This document shows, piece by piece, positions 7,964-14,455 of a stretch of 16,985 bases of DNA. The notes under the pieces were generated by a model. The model made no database searches and was not told the DNA's origin. It worked only from the letters and a program-made list of their open reading frames with translations. A program made the position numbers and the translations under genes. The stretch is from Paracoccaceae bacterium (GTDB taxonomy: Bacteria > Pseudomonadota > Alphaproteobacteria > Rhodobacterales > Rhodobacteraceae), in assembly GCA_021767525.1 (NCBI GenBank), contig JAASTF010000040.1, positions 1 to 16,985 of the forward strand, given 5' to 3'. The stretch's first letter is position 1. Each line of letters opens with the position of its first letter.

Positions 7964-8899
7964 ATGAAAATCGCCTTCCAGATGGACCCGATCGGTCCGA
8001 TCAATATCGACGCCGACAGCACCTTTCGCATCGCAGAAGAGGCGCAGGCGCGCGGGCACGAGCTGTTTTACTACACGCCCGAGCATCTGGCCTATCAAGA
8101 GGGGAGGATCACCGCGCGGGGTTGGCCGCTGACCGTGCGGCGCGAAAAGGGCAACCATTTTACCCTGGGCGGCGAGGCCGAGGTGGACCTGTCGGAATTT
8201 GACGTGGTCTGGCTGCGCCAGGATCCGCCCTTTGACATGTTCTACATCACCACGACGCATCTGTTGCAGCGCATCCACCCTAAGACGCTGGTGGTGAACG
8301 ATCCGTTCTGGGTGCGCAATTACCCCGAGAAGCTGCTGGTGCTGGATTTCCCCGATCTGACGCCACCGACGGTGATCGCCCGCGATCTGGACACCATTCG
8401 CCGGTTCAAGGACACTCATGGCGATGTCATCCTGAAGCCGCTTTATGGCAATGGCGGGGCGGGCGTGTTCCGCCTGACGGAATCCGACCGCAACCTGACC
8501 TCGCTGCACGAGCTGTTCACCAATTTCTCGCGCGAGCCGCTGATCGTGCAGAAATTTCTGCCCGATGTCAGCAATGGCGACAAGCGCGTGATCCTGGTCG
8601 ATGGCGCGCCGATCGGCGCGATCAACCGGGTGCCGGCCGAGGGCGAGACGCGCTCGAACATGCATGTGGGCGGGCGGCCCGAGAAGATCGAGCTGAGCGC
8701 GCGCGACCGCGAGATCTGCGACCGCATCGGCCCGCTTTTGCGCGAAAAGGGGCAGGTTTTCGTGGGGATCGACGTGATCGGCGACTACCTGACCGAGATC
8801 AACGTGACCTCGCCCACTGGCATTCAGGAACTGGAGCGGTTCGACGGCATCAACGCCGCCGCCAAGATCTGGGAGGCGATCGAGGCCCGCCGCGCATGA
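7964..8899 (+). CDS. gshB: Glutathione synthetase
   Basis: ATP-grasp ligase joining gamma-glutamylcysteine and glycine to make glutathione in the cytosol. The 311-residue protein has the prokaryotic GshB layout: N-terminal domain MKIAFQMDPIGPINIDADST (1-20) and LRQDPPFDM (84-92); central ATP-grasp with glycine-rich loop KPLYGNGGAGVF (158-169); VIVQKF-type strand and DKRV (206-209); C-terminal metal/ATP site GIDVIGDYLTEINVTSPTG (268-286). ATG 7964 is chosen over the longer frame start at 7940 because AGGGG lies 6-7 nt upstream and the family begins MKIAF. The stop overlaps the next gene by 4 nt (ATGA), suggesting co-translation with the hydrolase. Confidence 0.97.
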   Translation: MKIAFQMDPIGPINIDADSTFRIAEEAQARGHELFYYTPEHLAYQEGRITARGWPLTVRREKGNHFTLGGEAEVDLSEFDVVWLRQDPPFDMFYITTTHLLQRIHPKTLVVNDPFWVRNYPEKLLVLDFPDLTPPTVIARDLDTIRRFKDTHGDVILKPLYGNGGAGVFRLTESDRNLTSLHELFTNFSREPLIVQKFLPDVSNGDKRVILVDGAPIGAINRVPAEGETRSNMHVGGRPEKIELSARDREICDRIGPLLREKGQVFVGIDVIGDYLTEINVTSPTGIQELERFDGINAAAKIWEAIEARRA

Positions 8900-9807
8900 G
8901 CCTGATGCGCGCGCCCCTGAACCTGTATCTGCGCCTGACCGAGCGGCCGCACCTGCGCCGCGCCAGCTCGCCCGAGCGGCTGCGCCGCAGCTTCGAGCGC
9001 AAGGCGCGGCTGTTCTTTCATGGGCCGCGGGGGATGAGCGTCATGCCGTGCGACGCAGGCGGGCGGCCCGCGCTGCGCATCGCCCGCAAGGGGACGCAGC
9101 CCGACGCCATGATCCTGTATTTCCACGGCGGCGGCTACGTGTTCGGCAGCCCGCGCACCCATGCCCCGATGCTGGCGACGCTGGCGAACATGGCCGACTG
9201 CGCCGCCCTGCTGCCGGACTATCGCAAAGCGCCCGAGCATCCGCACCCCGCCGCCATCAACGATGCCGAGGCGGCCTATCTCGACATCCTGGCGCAGGGG
9301 CAGCCGCCTGCGCAGATGGTGCTGGGCGGCGACAGCGCGGGCGGCGGGCTGGCGCTGGCGCTGCTGGCGCGGATCATCGCGCGCGGCCATCCGATGCCGG
9401 CGGGCCTGTTCGCCTTTTCGCCGCTGACCGACCTGACCGATTCCAGCGCCTCGATACGCGACAATGCCGCCAGCGACGTGGTTTTGCCCGCCCAGCGCGT
9501 CACCGAAATGACCGAGGCCTTCATCGGCCAGGGCGACCGCAAAGACCCCTCCGCCAGCCCGCTTTACGCCGAATTCACCGGCGCCTGCCCGGTCTGGCTG
9601 ACTGCGGGCAGCACCGAAATTCTGCGCGATGACAGCCGCAACATGGATCGCGCCCTGCGCGCGCAGGGCGTACCCGTCACCTATGTCGAAAAGCACGACC
9701 TGCCCCATGTCTGGCCGATCTTTCACAACATCCTGCCCGAGGCGCGGGCGACCCTGCGTGCCGTCGCGGCGTTCGTTCAGACCTCTTTCGACAGCGCCAG
9801 CCGGTAG
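8896..9807 (+). CDS. Alpha/beta hydrolase, hormone-sensitive-lipase-type esterase
   Basis: Putative carboxylesterase of 303 residues in the HSL (bacterial family IV) group. Visible catalytic elements: oxyanion motif HGGGY (77-81), nucleophile elbow GDSAGG (145-150, S147), acid E241 in the STEILRDD segment, and histidine H271 in DLPHVW. The DYRKAPEHPHPAA segment (108-120) is typical of this family. The N-terminal cap (1-45) is arginine-rich with no signal peptide, so it is probably cytosolic. It starts inside the gshB stop (ATGA), which implies coupled translation; a link to glutathione chemistry is only inferred from position. The 3' end overlaps the convergent comM by 31 nt. Substrate unknown. 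Confidence 0.9.
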   Translation: MSLMRAPLNLYLRLTERPHLRRASSPERLRRSFERKARLFFHGPRGMSVMPCDAGGRPALRIARKGTQPDAMILYFHGGGYVFGSPRTHAPMLATLANMADCAALLPDYRKAPEHPHPAAINDAEAAYLDILAQGQPPAQMVLGGDSAGGGLALALLARIIARGHPMPAGLFAFSPLTDLTDSSASIRDNAASDVVLPAQRVTEMTEAFIGQGDRKDPSASPLYAEFTGACPVWLTAGSTEILRDDSRNMDRALRAQGVPVTYVEKHDLPHVWPIFHNILPEARATLRAVAAFVQTSFDSASR

Positions 9808-11273
9808 CTGATCGCCTCGGCCACATGGGGGTGGCGCACCGCGTCGCTGGCATCGAGATCGGCAATGGTGCGCGCCACGCGCAGCACCCGGTGATAGCCG
9901 CGCGCCGACAGGCCGAACCGTTCGGCCACGCGGGTCAGCAGCGCGCGGCCCTCGGCATCGGGGGTGGCCAGATCGTCCAGCACGCTGCCTTCAAGATCGG
10001 CATTCAGCCCGCCGCGCGCCCGTTGCGAATCCCGCGCCGCCGCCACCCGCGCGGCGACCGTGGCCGAGCTGTCGCCCGATGGCGGCAGGTCAAGATCGGT
10101 AAAGCCCACCGGCGGCACCTCGACCCTCAGATCGAAGCGGTCCATCAGCGGGCCGGAAATACGGCCCATGTAATCCTCGCCGCAATTGGGGGCGCGCGAA
10201 CAGGCCCGGGCCGGATCGGTCAGGTAGCCGCATTTGCAAGGGTTCGCGGCGGCCACCAGCATGAACCGGCAGGGATATTTCACATGGGCATTGGCGCGGG
10301 CGACCATCACCTCGCCGGTCTCGATCGGTTGGCGCAGGGTTTCCAGAACGGTGCGGGGAAACTCGGGGAATTCATCCATGAACAGCACGCCGTTATGGGC
10401 CAGGCTGATCTCGCCCGGGCCGGCGCGGCGCCCGCCGCCGACGATGGCCGCCATCGAGGCGGTGTGATGCGGTTCGCGAAAGGGGCGTGTGCGGTTGATG
10501 CCGCCAGCATCCAGCAGGCCCGCTAGCGAATGGATCATCGAGGTTTCCAGCGCCTCGGCCGCGGTCAGCGGCGGCAGGATGCCGGGAATGCGCGCCGCCA
10601 GCATGGATTTCCCCGAGCCGGGCGTGCCCATCATCATCAGGTGATGGCGTCCGGCGGCGGCGATTTCCAGCGCGCGCTTGGCGCGTTCCTGCCCCTTCAC
10701 GTCGCGCAGGCACCGGCCGCTGGTATCGTCGGCCACCTCGCCCGGTTCGGCCGGGGGCAGGGGCGCCTGGCCGGTGAAATGGCGCACCACGTCGGCCAGG
10801 CCGGGCGCGGCAATCACCTGTGCGGCGCCCACCCAGGCGGCTTCGGCGCCCGAGGCGGCCGGGCATAAAAGCAGCCGGTCCTCTTCGGCGGCGGCCATTG
10901 CGGCGGACAGGGCGCCCACCACCGGCACCAGCGATCCGTCCAGCGACAGCTCGCCCAGGGCGGTGGTGCCTTCGGCGGCGTCTGCCGGCACGATCTCCAG
11001 CGCGGCCAGCAGCGCCAGCGCGATGGGCAGGTCGAAATGGCTGCCCTCCTTCGGCAGGTCGGCAGGCGACAGGTTGATCGTGATCCGTTTCGACGGCAAC
11101 GCGATGGCCAGTGCCGACAAAGCCGCGCGCACGCGGTCGCGCGCCTCGGACACCGCCTTGTCGGGCAGACCCACGATGGAAAAGGCGGGCAGGCCCGGGG
11201 TGACGGCGCATTGCACCTCGACCGTGCGGGCGCTCACGCCTTCGAAGGCCACCGTGTAGGCCCGTGCCACCAT
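9777..11273 (-). CDS. comM: YifB/ComM family AAA+ ATPase (Mg-chelatase-like helicase)
   Basis: Hexameric AAA+ helicase. In Vibrio and others ComM drives branch migration during natural transformation, and in Rhodobacter capsulatus it is needed to receive gene-transfer-agent DNA. The 498-residue protein has the N-terminal Lon/ribosomal-S5-like ChlI domain (about 20-140; FSIVGLPDKAVSEARDRV at 31-48, NLSPADLPKEGSHFDLP at 67-83), then Mg-chelatase AAA+ with Walker A GTPGSGKS (216-223), FREPHHTAS (265-273), Walker B GVLFMDEF (295-302), and a family cysteine cluster C346, C348, C358, C364. The C-terminal lid (about 430-495) holds RGYHRVLRVARTIADL. It starts at ATG 11273 with the normal MVARAYTVAFEG beginning. 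A CtrA-type box lies upstream and a terminator-like array separates it from gst. Confidence 0.95.
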   Translation of the reverse strand: MVARAYTVAFEGVSARTVEVQCAVTPGLPAFSIVGLPDKAVSEARDRVRAALSALAIALPSKRITINLSPADLPKEGSHFDLPIALALLAALEIVPADAAEGTTALGELSLDGSLVPVVGALSAAMAAAEEDRLLLCPAASGAEAAWVGAAQVIAAPGLADVVRHFTGQAPLPPAEPGEVADDTSGRCLRDVKGQERAKRALEIAAAGRHHLMMMGTPGSGKSMLAARIPGILPPLTAAEALETSMIHSLAGLLDAGGINRTRPFREPHHTASMAAIVGGGRRAGPGEISLAHNGVLFMDEFPEFPRTVLETLRQPIETGEVMVARANAHVKYPCRFMLVAAANPCKCGYLTDPARACSRAPNCGEDYMGRISGPLMDRFDLRVEVPPVGFTDLDLPPSGDSSATVAARVAAARDSQRARGGLNADLEGSVLDDLATPDAEGRALLTRVAERFGLSARGYHRVLRVARTIADLDASDAVRHPHVAEAISYRLALSKEV

Positions 11274-11292
11274 CTGCGCCGCTTACTCCCCG

Positions 11293-11349
11293 TTAAGGTT
11301 AACGCCCCCTTGCGACAGCTAAACGGTGCAGGGTTTAGGAATGGTTAAC
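11293..11349 (-). promoter_or_regulatory. CtrA-type box and TTAA half-sites upstream of comM
   Basis: On the plus strand TTTA-N7-TTAAC (11334-11349) matches the CtrA consensus TTAA-N7-TTAAC with one mismatch; on the coding strand it reads GTTAACCATTCCTAAA, close to the TTAACCAT form common in Rhodobacteraceae. Nearer the gene, TTAAGGTTAAC (11293-11303) adds two closely spaced TTAA half-sites. Three TTAA words in 57 bp stand out in such GC-rich DNA. The main box is about 61-76 nt upstream of the comM ATG. Regulation by CtrA is known for comM in related species; here it is inferred. Confidence 0.6.
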
Positions 11350-11370
11350 GAAAGCGGCCCTGTTTCCTCT

Positions 11371-11425
11371 CTCCAAAAATATCCTCGGGGGGAGTCGCGC
11401 AGCGACGGGGGGCAGACAGCCCCCC
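11371..11425 (-). terminator. Tandem hairpins and T-run downstream of gst
   Basis: On the minus strand, just after the gst stop, a GC-only 7-bp stem (arms 11407-11413 and 11419-11425, 5-nt loop) is followed directly by a 5-bp stem GTCGC-N3-GCGAC (11394-11406), then C-rich sequence and ATATTTTTGG (11373-11382). The stems plus T-run suggest intrinsic termination of gst before comM. The CCCGAGGATATTTTTGG portion resembles an intergenic element I associate from memory with Rhodobacteraceae genomes. Confidence 0.6.
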
Positions 11426-11432
11426 TGCGCCC

Positions 11433-12299
11433 TCAGCCGCCCTGCGCTAGCCCCATGAATTTCGGCCAGGCGGCGGGGTCGGCCACGGTCTTGTCGCGGC
11501 AAAAGGCGTTGCAGACCCCCCAGGTCTTGCCGTCCATTTCCAGGAAATGGGTGACCGGCTTGCCGGAATAGGGGCAGCTGTCATTCTCCGTCGGGCCGGC
11601 GTTGACTGCCTTGGCGGGCAGGGGTTTGGGCGCGGGATAGGGCATGCGCTCAAGCGGCTGGTCATAGACGCTCAGAACGCGGTTTTCGGCAATCGCCATC
11701 GCGCGCCAGCGGCGCATCGACGGGTCGTTCAACTGCGTGTCCACATAGGCCCGCGCCTGCGCGCCCACGGGCAGGGCATAGCCCGCGATCCGCGCCGCCA
11801 CTGGGGCATAGAAGGCATCGGCCAGGGTGTAGGCGCCAAACAGGTACGGCCCGCCCGACCGCTCCAGCGCCTGCGCCCACAGCGCTTCGATCCGCGCAAG
11901 GTCGGCCAGAACGGCGTCTGACGGTTGACACCCGTCCCAGCCGGTCAGCAGGTTCATCGGGCAGGCGGCGCGCAGCGCGCCGAAACCGCTGTGCATTTCG
12001 CAGATCATGTTCTGCGCCATGGCGCGGGTCGGGCCGTCATCGGGCAGAAGCCCACGATCGGGAAATGCCTCGGCCAGGTGCCAGGCGATCGACAGCGTGT
12101 CGGTCAGGGCGCCGCCGTCGGGTGTTTTGGCCGCGGGCACGGTGCGGCCGCCGCAAAACGCGGCCACCTGGTCGGCAAAGCCGGGATCGTAAAGCGTGGC
12201 CAGGTGCACGCGGTGCGGAATGTCGAAGGCGTCGAAGGGCAGCCAGCCCCGCAGCGACCACGAGGAATAGGCGCGCTGGCCGATCAAAAGGTCATACAT
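11433..12299 (-). CDS. Glutathione S-transferase with C-terminal cysteine (YHS/TRASH-like) domain
   Basis: GST-family protein of 288 residues, longer than the usual 200-230. Residues 1-80 form the thioredoxin-like N-domain; QRAYSSWSLRGWL (8-20) carries the serine-type glutathione-site motif of bacterial zeta/YfcF-like GSTs and LTDTLSIAWHLAE (65-77) the conserved gamma-glutamyl-binding region. Residues about 90-215 form the helical C-domain (GAYTLADAFYAPVAARI at 155-171). After a proline-rich linker (220-230) a tail has CPYSGKPVT (242-250), then GVCNAFCRDKTVADP (261-275), with C242, C263 and C267, resembling a metal-binding YHS or TRASH module. ATG 12299 has AGGAAA 8 nt upstream. It is probably cytosolic and a detoxification or redox enzyme; substrate and tail function are unknown. 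Confidence 0.88.
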   Translation of the reverse strand: MYDLLIGQRAYSSWSLRGWLPFDAFDIPHRVHLATLYDPGFADQVAAFCGGRTVPAAKTPDGGALTDTLSIAWHLAEAFPDRGLLPDDGPTRAMAQNMICEMHSGFGALRAACPMNLLTGWDGCQPSDAVLADLARIEALWAQALERSGGPYLFGAYTLADAFYAPVAARIAGYALPVGAQARAYVDTQLNDPSMRRWRAMAIAENRVLSVYDQPLERMPYPAPKPLPAKAVNAGPTENDSCPYSGKPVTHFLEMDGKTWGVCNAFCRDKTVADPAAWPKFMGLAQGG

Positions 12300-12364
12300 G
12301 GGTAAATTTCCTGTTGTGCCCGGCCAGGATAAGGCGCCGCGCTGCGCAGGTATAACGCTGATTT

Positions 12365-12381
12365 GTGACGGGTTGCGTCAC
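12365..12381. promoter_or_regulatory. Inverted repeat GTGACG-N5-CGTCAC at histidine phosphatase stop
   Basis: Perfect 6-bp arms with a 5-nt centre overlap the stop codon (12378-12380) of the phosphatase gene and lie about 65 nt upstream of the gst start. There is no T-run on the minus strand, so an operator for gst is as likely as a weak terminator. TATACC (minus strand, near 12350) could be a gst -10. Confidence 0.3.
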
Positions 12382-12950
12382 GGAAGGTGATTGATCCGCC
12401 CCACCTGCCAGCCGCGGCCGTCATGCGTCAACTCGGTCACCGACAGGTTGTCGATCTTGTGGCCGAAGGTTTCATAGGCGCCAAGGCGCAAGCCCTGCTG
12501 CAGCTGCGTCAGGATCACGCCGAAATGCGCCACGGCGACGATATCGCGGCCGGGATGCGTGGCCAGCAGGCGCGCCACCGCACGATCGACGCGGCGCACG
12601 ACATCGTGCCAGCTTTCGCCGCCGGGCGGGCGCACATCGCCGGGGCGCTCCCAAAAGGCGCGGATATGCTGTTGATCCTCGATTTCGTCAAAGCGCTTCA
12701 ACTCCCACGCGCCGAAATGCATTTCGCGCAGGTCGGGGTCGTGGGGCAGTCGCGGGCGAGCGCCCGCGATGGCGTCGGCGGTGGCGATGGCGCGCGACAG
12801 GTCGGACGAGATCACGAGCGCATCGTCGGGCAGCGCATCGTTCAGACGTGTAATGGCCGGAACATCCGACAGATCGGCGGGCAGGTCGGACCAGCCGACC
12901 ATACTCTTGGCATGCGTCGGCCCGTGGCGAACCCAGAAAAAGCGGCTCAT
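12378..12950 (-). CDS. Histidine phosphatase family protein (possible CobC-like)
   Basis: Branch-1 histidine phosphatase of 190 residues. The phosphohistidine motif is VRHGPTH (7-13, H9), with R53 in SSDLSRAIATA, acid E76 in DLREMHFGAWE, and second histidine H142 in VAHFG. No signal peptide, so cytosolic. Its ATG overlaps the cobU stop by 4 nt, so it is probably translated with a cobalamin-assembly enzyme. CobC (alpha-ribazole-5'-phosphate phosphatase) belongs to this superfamily and acts in the same nucleotide-loop pathway, so a CobC-like role is a reasonable inference. The family is functionally broad (phosphoglycerate mutase-like, SixA-like), and sequence alone does not decide the substrate. 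Confidence 0.88.
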   Translation of the reverse strand: MSRFFWVRHGPTHAKSMVGWSDLPADLSDVPAITRLNDALPDDALVISSDLSRAIATADAIAGARPRLPHDPDLREMHFGAWELKRFDEIEDQQHIRAFWERPGDVRPPGGESWHDVVRRVDRAVARLLATHPGRDIVAVAHFGVILTQLQQGLRLGAYETFGHKIDNLSVTELTHDGRGWQVGRINHLP

Positions 12951-13462
12951 GGCAGCGGTCCCTTCAGGGCCAGCGGCAGCCCGGCGGCGACAAAGATGAC
13001 CCGCCCGGCCTGTTCGGCCAGCCGCTGGTTCAGCCTGCCCTGTTCCTGGCGAAATTGCCGCCCCAGCCGATTGTCGGGAACCAAACCCATCCCCAGCTCG
13101 TTAGAGACAACAATAACGGGTGCGCCCGCCTGATCCAGCGCCTGCAACAGGTGCGAGGTTTCGGCGGAAATATCGTGCCCGGCCATCATGTGATTGCTCA
13201 GCCACATGGTTGCGCAATCGAGCAACACAACCCCTTTCGCCGACCGGAGGGCGGTGGCGGGATCAAGCGGCGCCTCGACCGTGTGCCAACCGGCACCGCG
13301 ACGGGCCTGATGAGCGGCGATCTTGTCCGCCATCTCCTCGTCGCCGGGTTGCGCCGTGGCCAAATACAGACGATCCGGCGCGGCGGTTTCAGCCAGCTTT
13401 TCGGCATAAGCCGATTTGCCCGAGGCCGCTCCGCCCAACACCAGTGTCAATGTTGCCAACAT
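12947..13462 (-). CDS. cobU: Adenosylcobinamide kinase/adenosylcobinamide-phosphate guanylyltransferase
   Basis: Bifunctional enzyme (CobU/CobP) that phosphorylates adenosylcobinamide and transfers GMP to it, the activation step of cobalamin nucleotide-loop assembly. The 171-residue product has the P-loop GGAASGKS (10-17), LYLATAQPGDEEM (32-44), H51 within IAAHQARR followed by WHTVEAP (59-65) where the family has its guanylylated histidine, LLDCATMWLSN (80-90) and VSNELGMGLVP (119-129). The frame extends to 13546, but ATG 13462 is chosen because family members begin a few residues before the P-loop. AGG lies immediately next to that ATG, so the Shine-Dalgarno is poor, and TTG 13450 is an alternative. 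It is divergent from rpoH and is followed by an overlapping histidine phosphatase gene. Confidence 0.93.
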   Translation of the reverse strand: MLATLTLVLGGAASGKSAYAEKLAETAAPDRLYLATAQPGDEEMADKIAAHQARRGAGWHTVEAPLDPATALRSAKGVVLLDCATMWLSNHMMAGHDISAETSHLLQALDQAGAPVIVVSNELGMGLVPDNRLGRQFRQEQGRLNQRLAEQAGRVIFVAAGLPLALKGPLP

Positions 13463-13480
13463 CCTAGATGTATCTTTTTT

Positions 13481-13509
13481 TGATCCGCCTCTTGGTAAAG
13501 GTCGTAACA
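13481..13509 (+). promoter_or_regulatory. Putative RpoE (ECF)-type promoter of rpoH
   Basis: TGATCC (13481-13486), an 18-nt spacer, then TAACA (13505-13509), with GTAAC just upstream of a plausible start near 13516. Rhodobacter sphaeroides RpoE/ChrR-controlled promoters carry a TGATCC -35 and a TAA-containing -10, and rpoHII is an RpoE target there. A sigma-70 reading (TTGATC, 19-nt spacer, TAACAC) fits less well. The leader would be about 60 nt. Confidence 0.55.
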
Positions 13510-13538
13510 CTGGTCGGAAGTCAAAGAAAAGTAGGAAG

Positions 13539-13555
13539 GGTGCCACGGTGGCACC
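13539..13555 (+). promoter_or_regulatory. 17-nt palindrome in the rpoH leader
   Basis: GGTGCCAC-G-GTGGCACC is a perfect palindrome with 8-bp arms and a single central base, 21 nt upstream of the rpoH ATG (13577). It leaves the Shine-Dalgarno-like GGGGG (about 13566-13570) free, so it is more likely a protein-binding site or leader stabiliser than a start-masking thermometer. Confidence 0.5.
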
Positions 13556-13576
13556 TCAACAGACTGGGGGTTTATT

Positions 13577-14455
13577 ATGGCACTCGATGCACCGCAGGAC
13601 ATGTCGCTGTCACGGGTTGCGATGAAGGCCGAACTACTTGACGCCGAAACCGAGCTGAAACTGGCCTATGCCTGGCGGGATCAGCGCGACGAACAGGCGC
13701 TTCACCGACTGATTACCGCTTATATGCGGTTGGCCATTTCGATGGCCTCGAAATTCCGCCGTTATGGTGCGCCGATGGGCGATTTGATCCAAGAGGCCAG
13801 CCTGGGCCTGATGAAAGCCGCCGACAAGTTCGACCCGGATCGCGGCGTGCGGTTTTCCACCTACGCCGTCTGGTGGATCAAGGCGTCGATTCAGGATTAC
13901 GTGATGCGCAACTGGTCGATGGTGCGCACCGGCTCGACCAGCAGCCAGAAATCGCTGTTCTTCAACATGCGCCGTGTGCAGGCGCGGCTGGAGCGCGAGG
14001 CGCTGGCCCGTGGTGAAGAGCTGGACCGTCACCAGATGCGCCAGACCATCGCGATGGAAATCGGCGTGCCGCTGCATGATGTCGAGATGATGGAAGGCCG
14101 CCTGTCGGGCTCTGATTTCTCGCTGAACGCGACGCAATCCACCGAGGATGAAGGCCGCGAATGGATCGACACGATCGAGGACGAGGGCGATCATGCCACG
14201 GAGATCGTCGAGAACGAGCATGACACCGAAACCCTGCGCGGTTGGCTGGTCGACGCGCTGTCGTCGCTGAACGAGCGCGAGCGCTTTATCGTGACCGAGC
14301 GCAAGCTGAAGGACGAAACCCGCACGCTGGAATCGCTGGGCAACGAATTGGGCCTGTCGAAAGAGCGGGTGCGCCAGCTTGAGGCTGCCGCGTTCCAGAA
14401 AATGCGCAAAAAGCTGGAAGGTCAGTCGAAAGAGGTGCATGCGTTTCTCGCATGA
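13577..14455 (+). CDS. rpoH: RNA polymerase sigma-32 factor, RpoHII type
   Basis: Alternative sigma factor of 292 residues directing heat-shock/photo-oxidative stress promoters. Region 2 is intact (44-114): YMRLAISMASKFRRYG, DLIQEASLGLMKAADKFDP and RFSTYAVWWIKASIQDYVMRN. The RpoH box is QKSLFFNMR (124-132; E. coli QRKLFFNLR), which separates RpoH from other group sigma factors. Region 4 (about 225-280) ends with helix-turn-helix ESLGNELGLSKERVRQLE. The N-terminus (MALD...DMSLSRVAMKAELL) matches, from memory, the RpoHII rather than RpoHI paralogue of Rhodobacter, so a second rpoH is expected elsewhere. ATG 13577 has GGGGG 6-7 nt upstream. The stop overlaps the following ChaN-like gene by 4 nt. 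An RpoE-type promoter and a palindrome lie upstream. Confidence 0.95.
   Translation: MALDAPQDMSLSRVAMKAELLDAETELKLAYAWRDQRDEQALHRLITAYMRLAISMASKFRRYGAPMGDLIQEASLGLMKAADKFDPDRGVRFSTYAVWWIKASIQDYVMRNWSMVRTGSTSSQKSLFFNMRRVQARLEREALARGEELDRHQMRQTIAMEIGVPLHDVEMMEGRLSGSDFSLNATQSTEDEGREWIDTIEDEGDHATEIVENEHDTETLRGWLVDALSSLNERERFIVTERKLKDETRTLESLGNELGLSKERVRQLEAAAFQKMRKKLEGQSKEVHAFLA

Noticed and set aside
11037..11348. Small plus-strand frame opposite the comM start
   Set aside because: Overlaps conserved comM coding sequence and its leader, with no ribosome site or similarity.
13540..13554. Palindrome upstream of rpoH as an RNA thermometer hiding the ribosome site
   Set aside because: The stem does not pair with the GGGGG ribosome-binding region or the ATG, so start masking is not supported.
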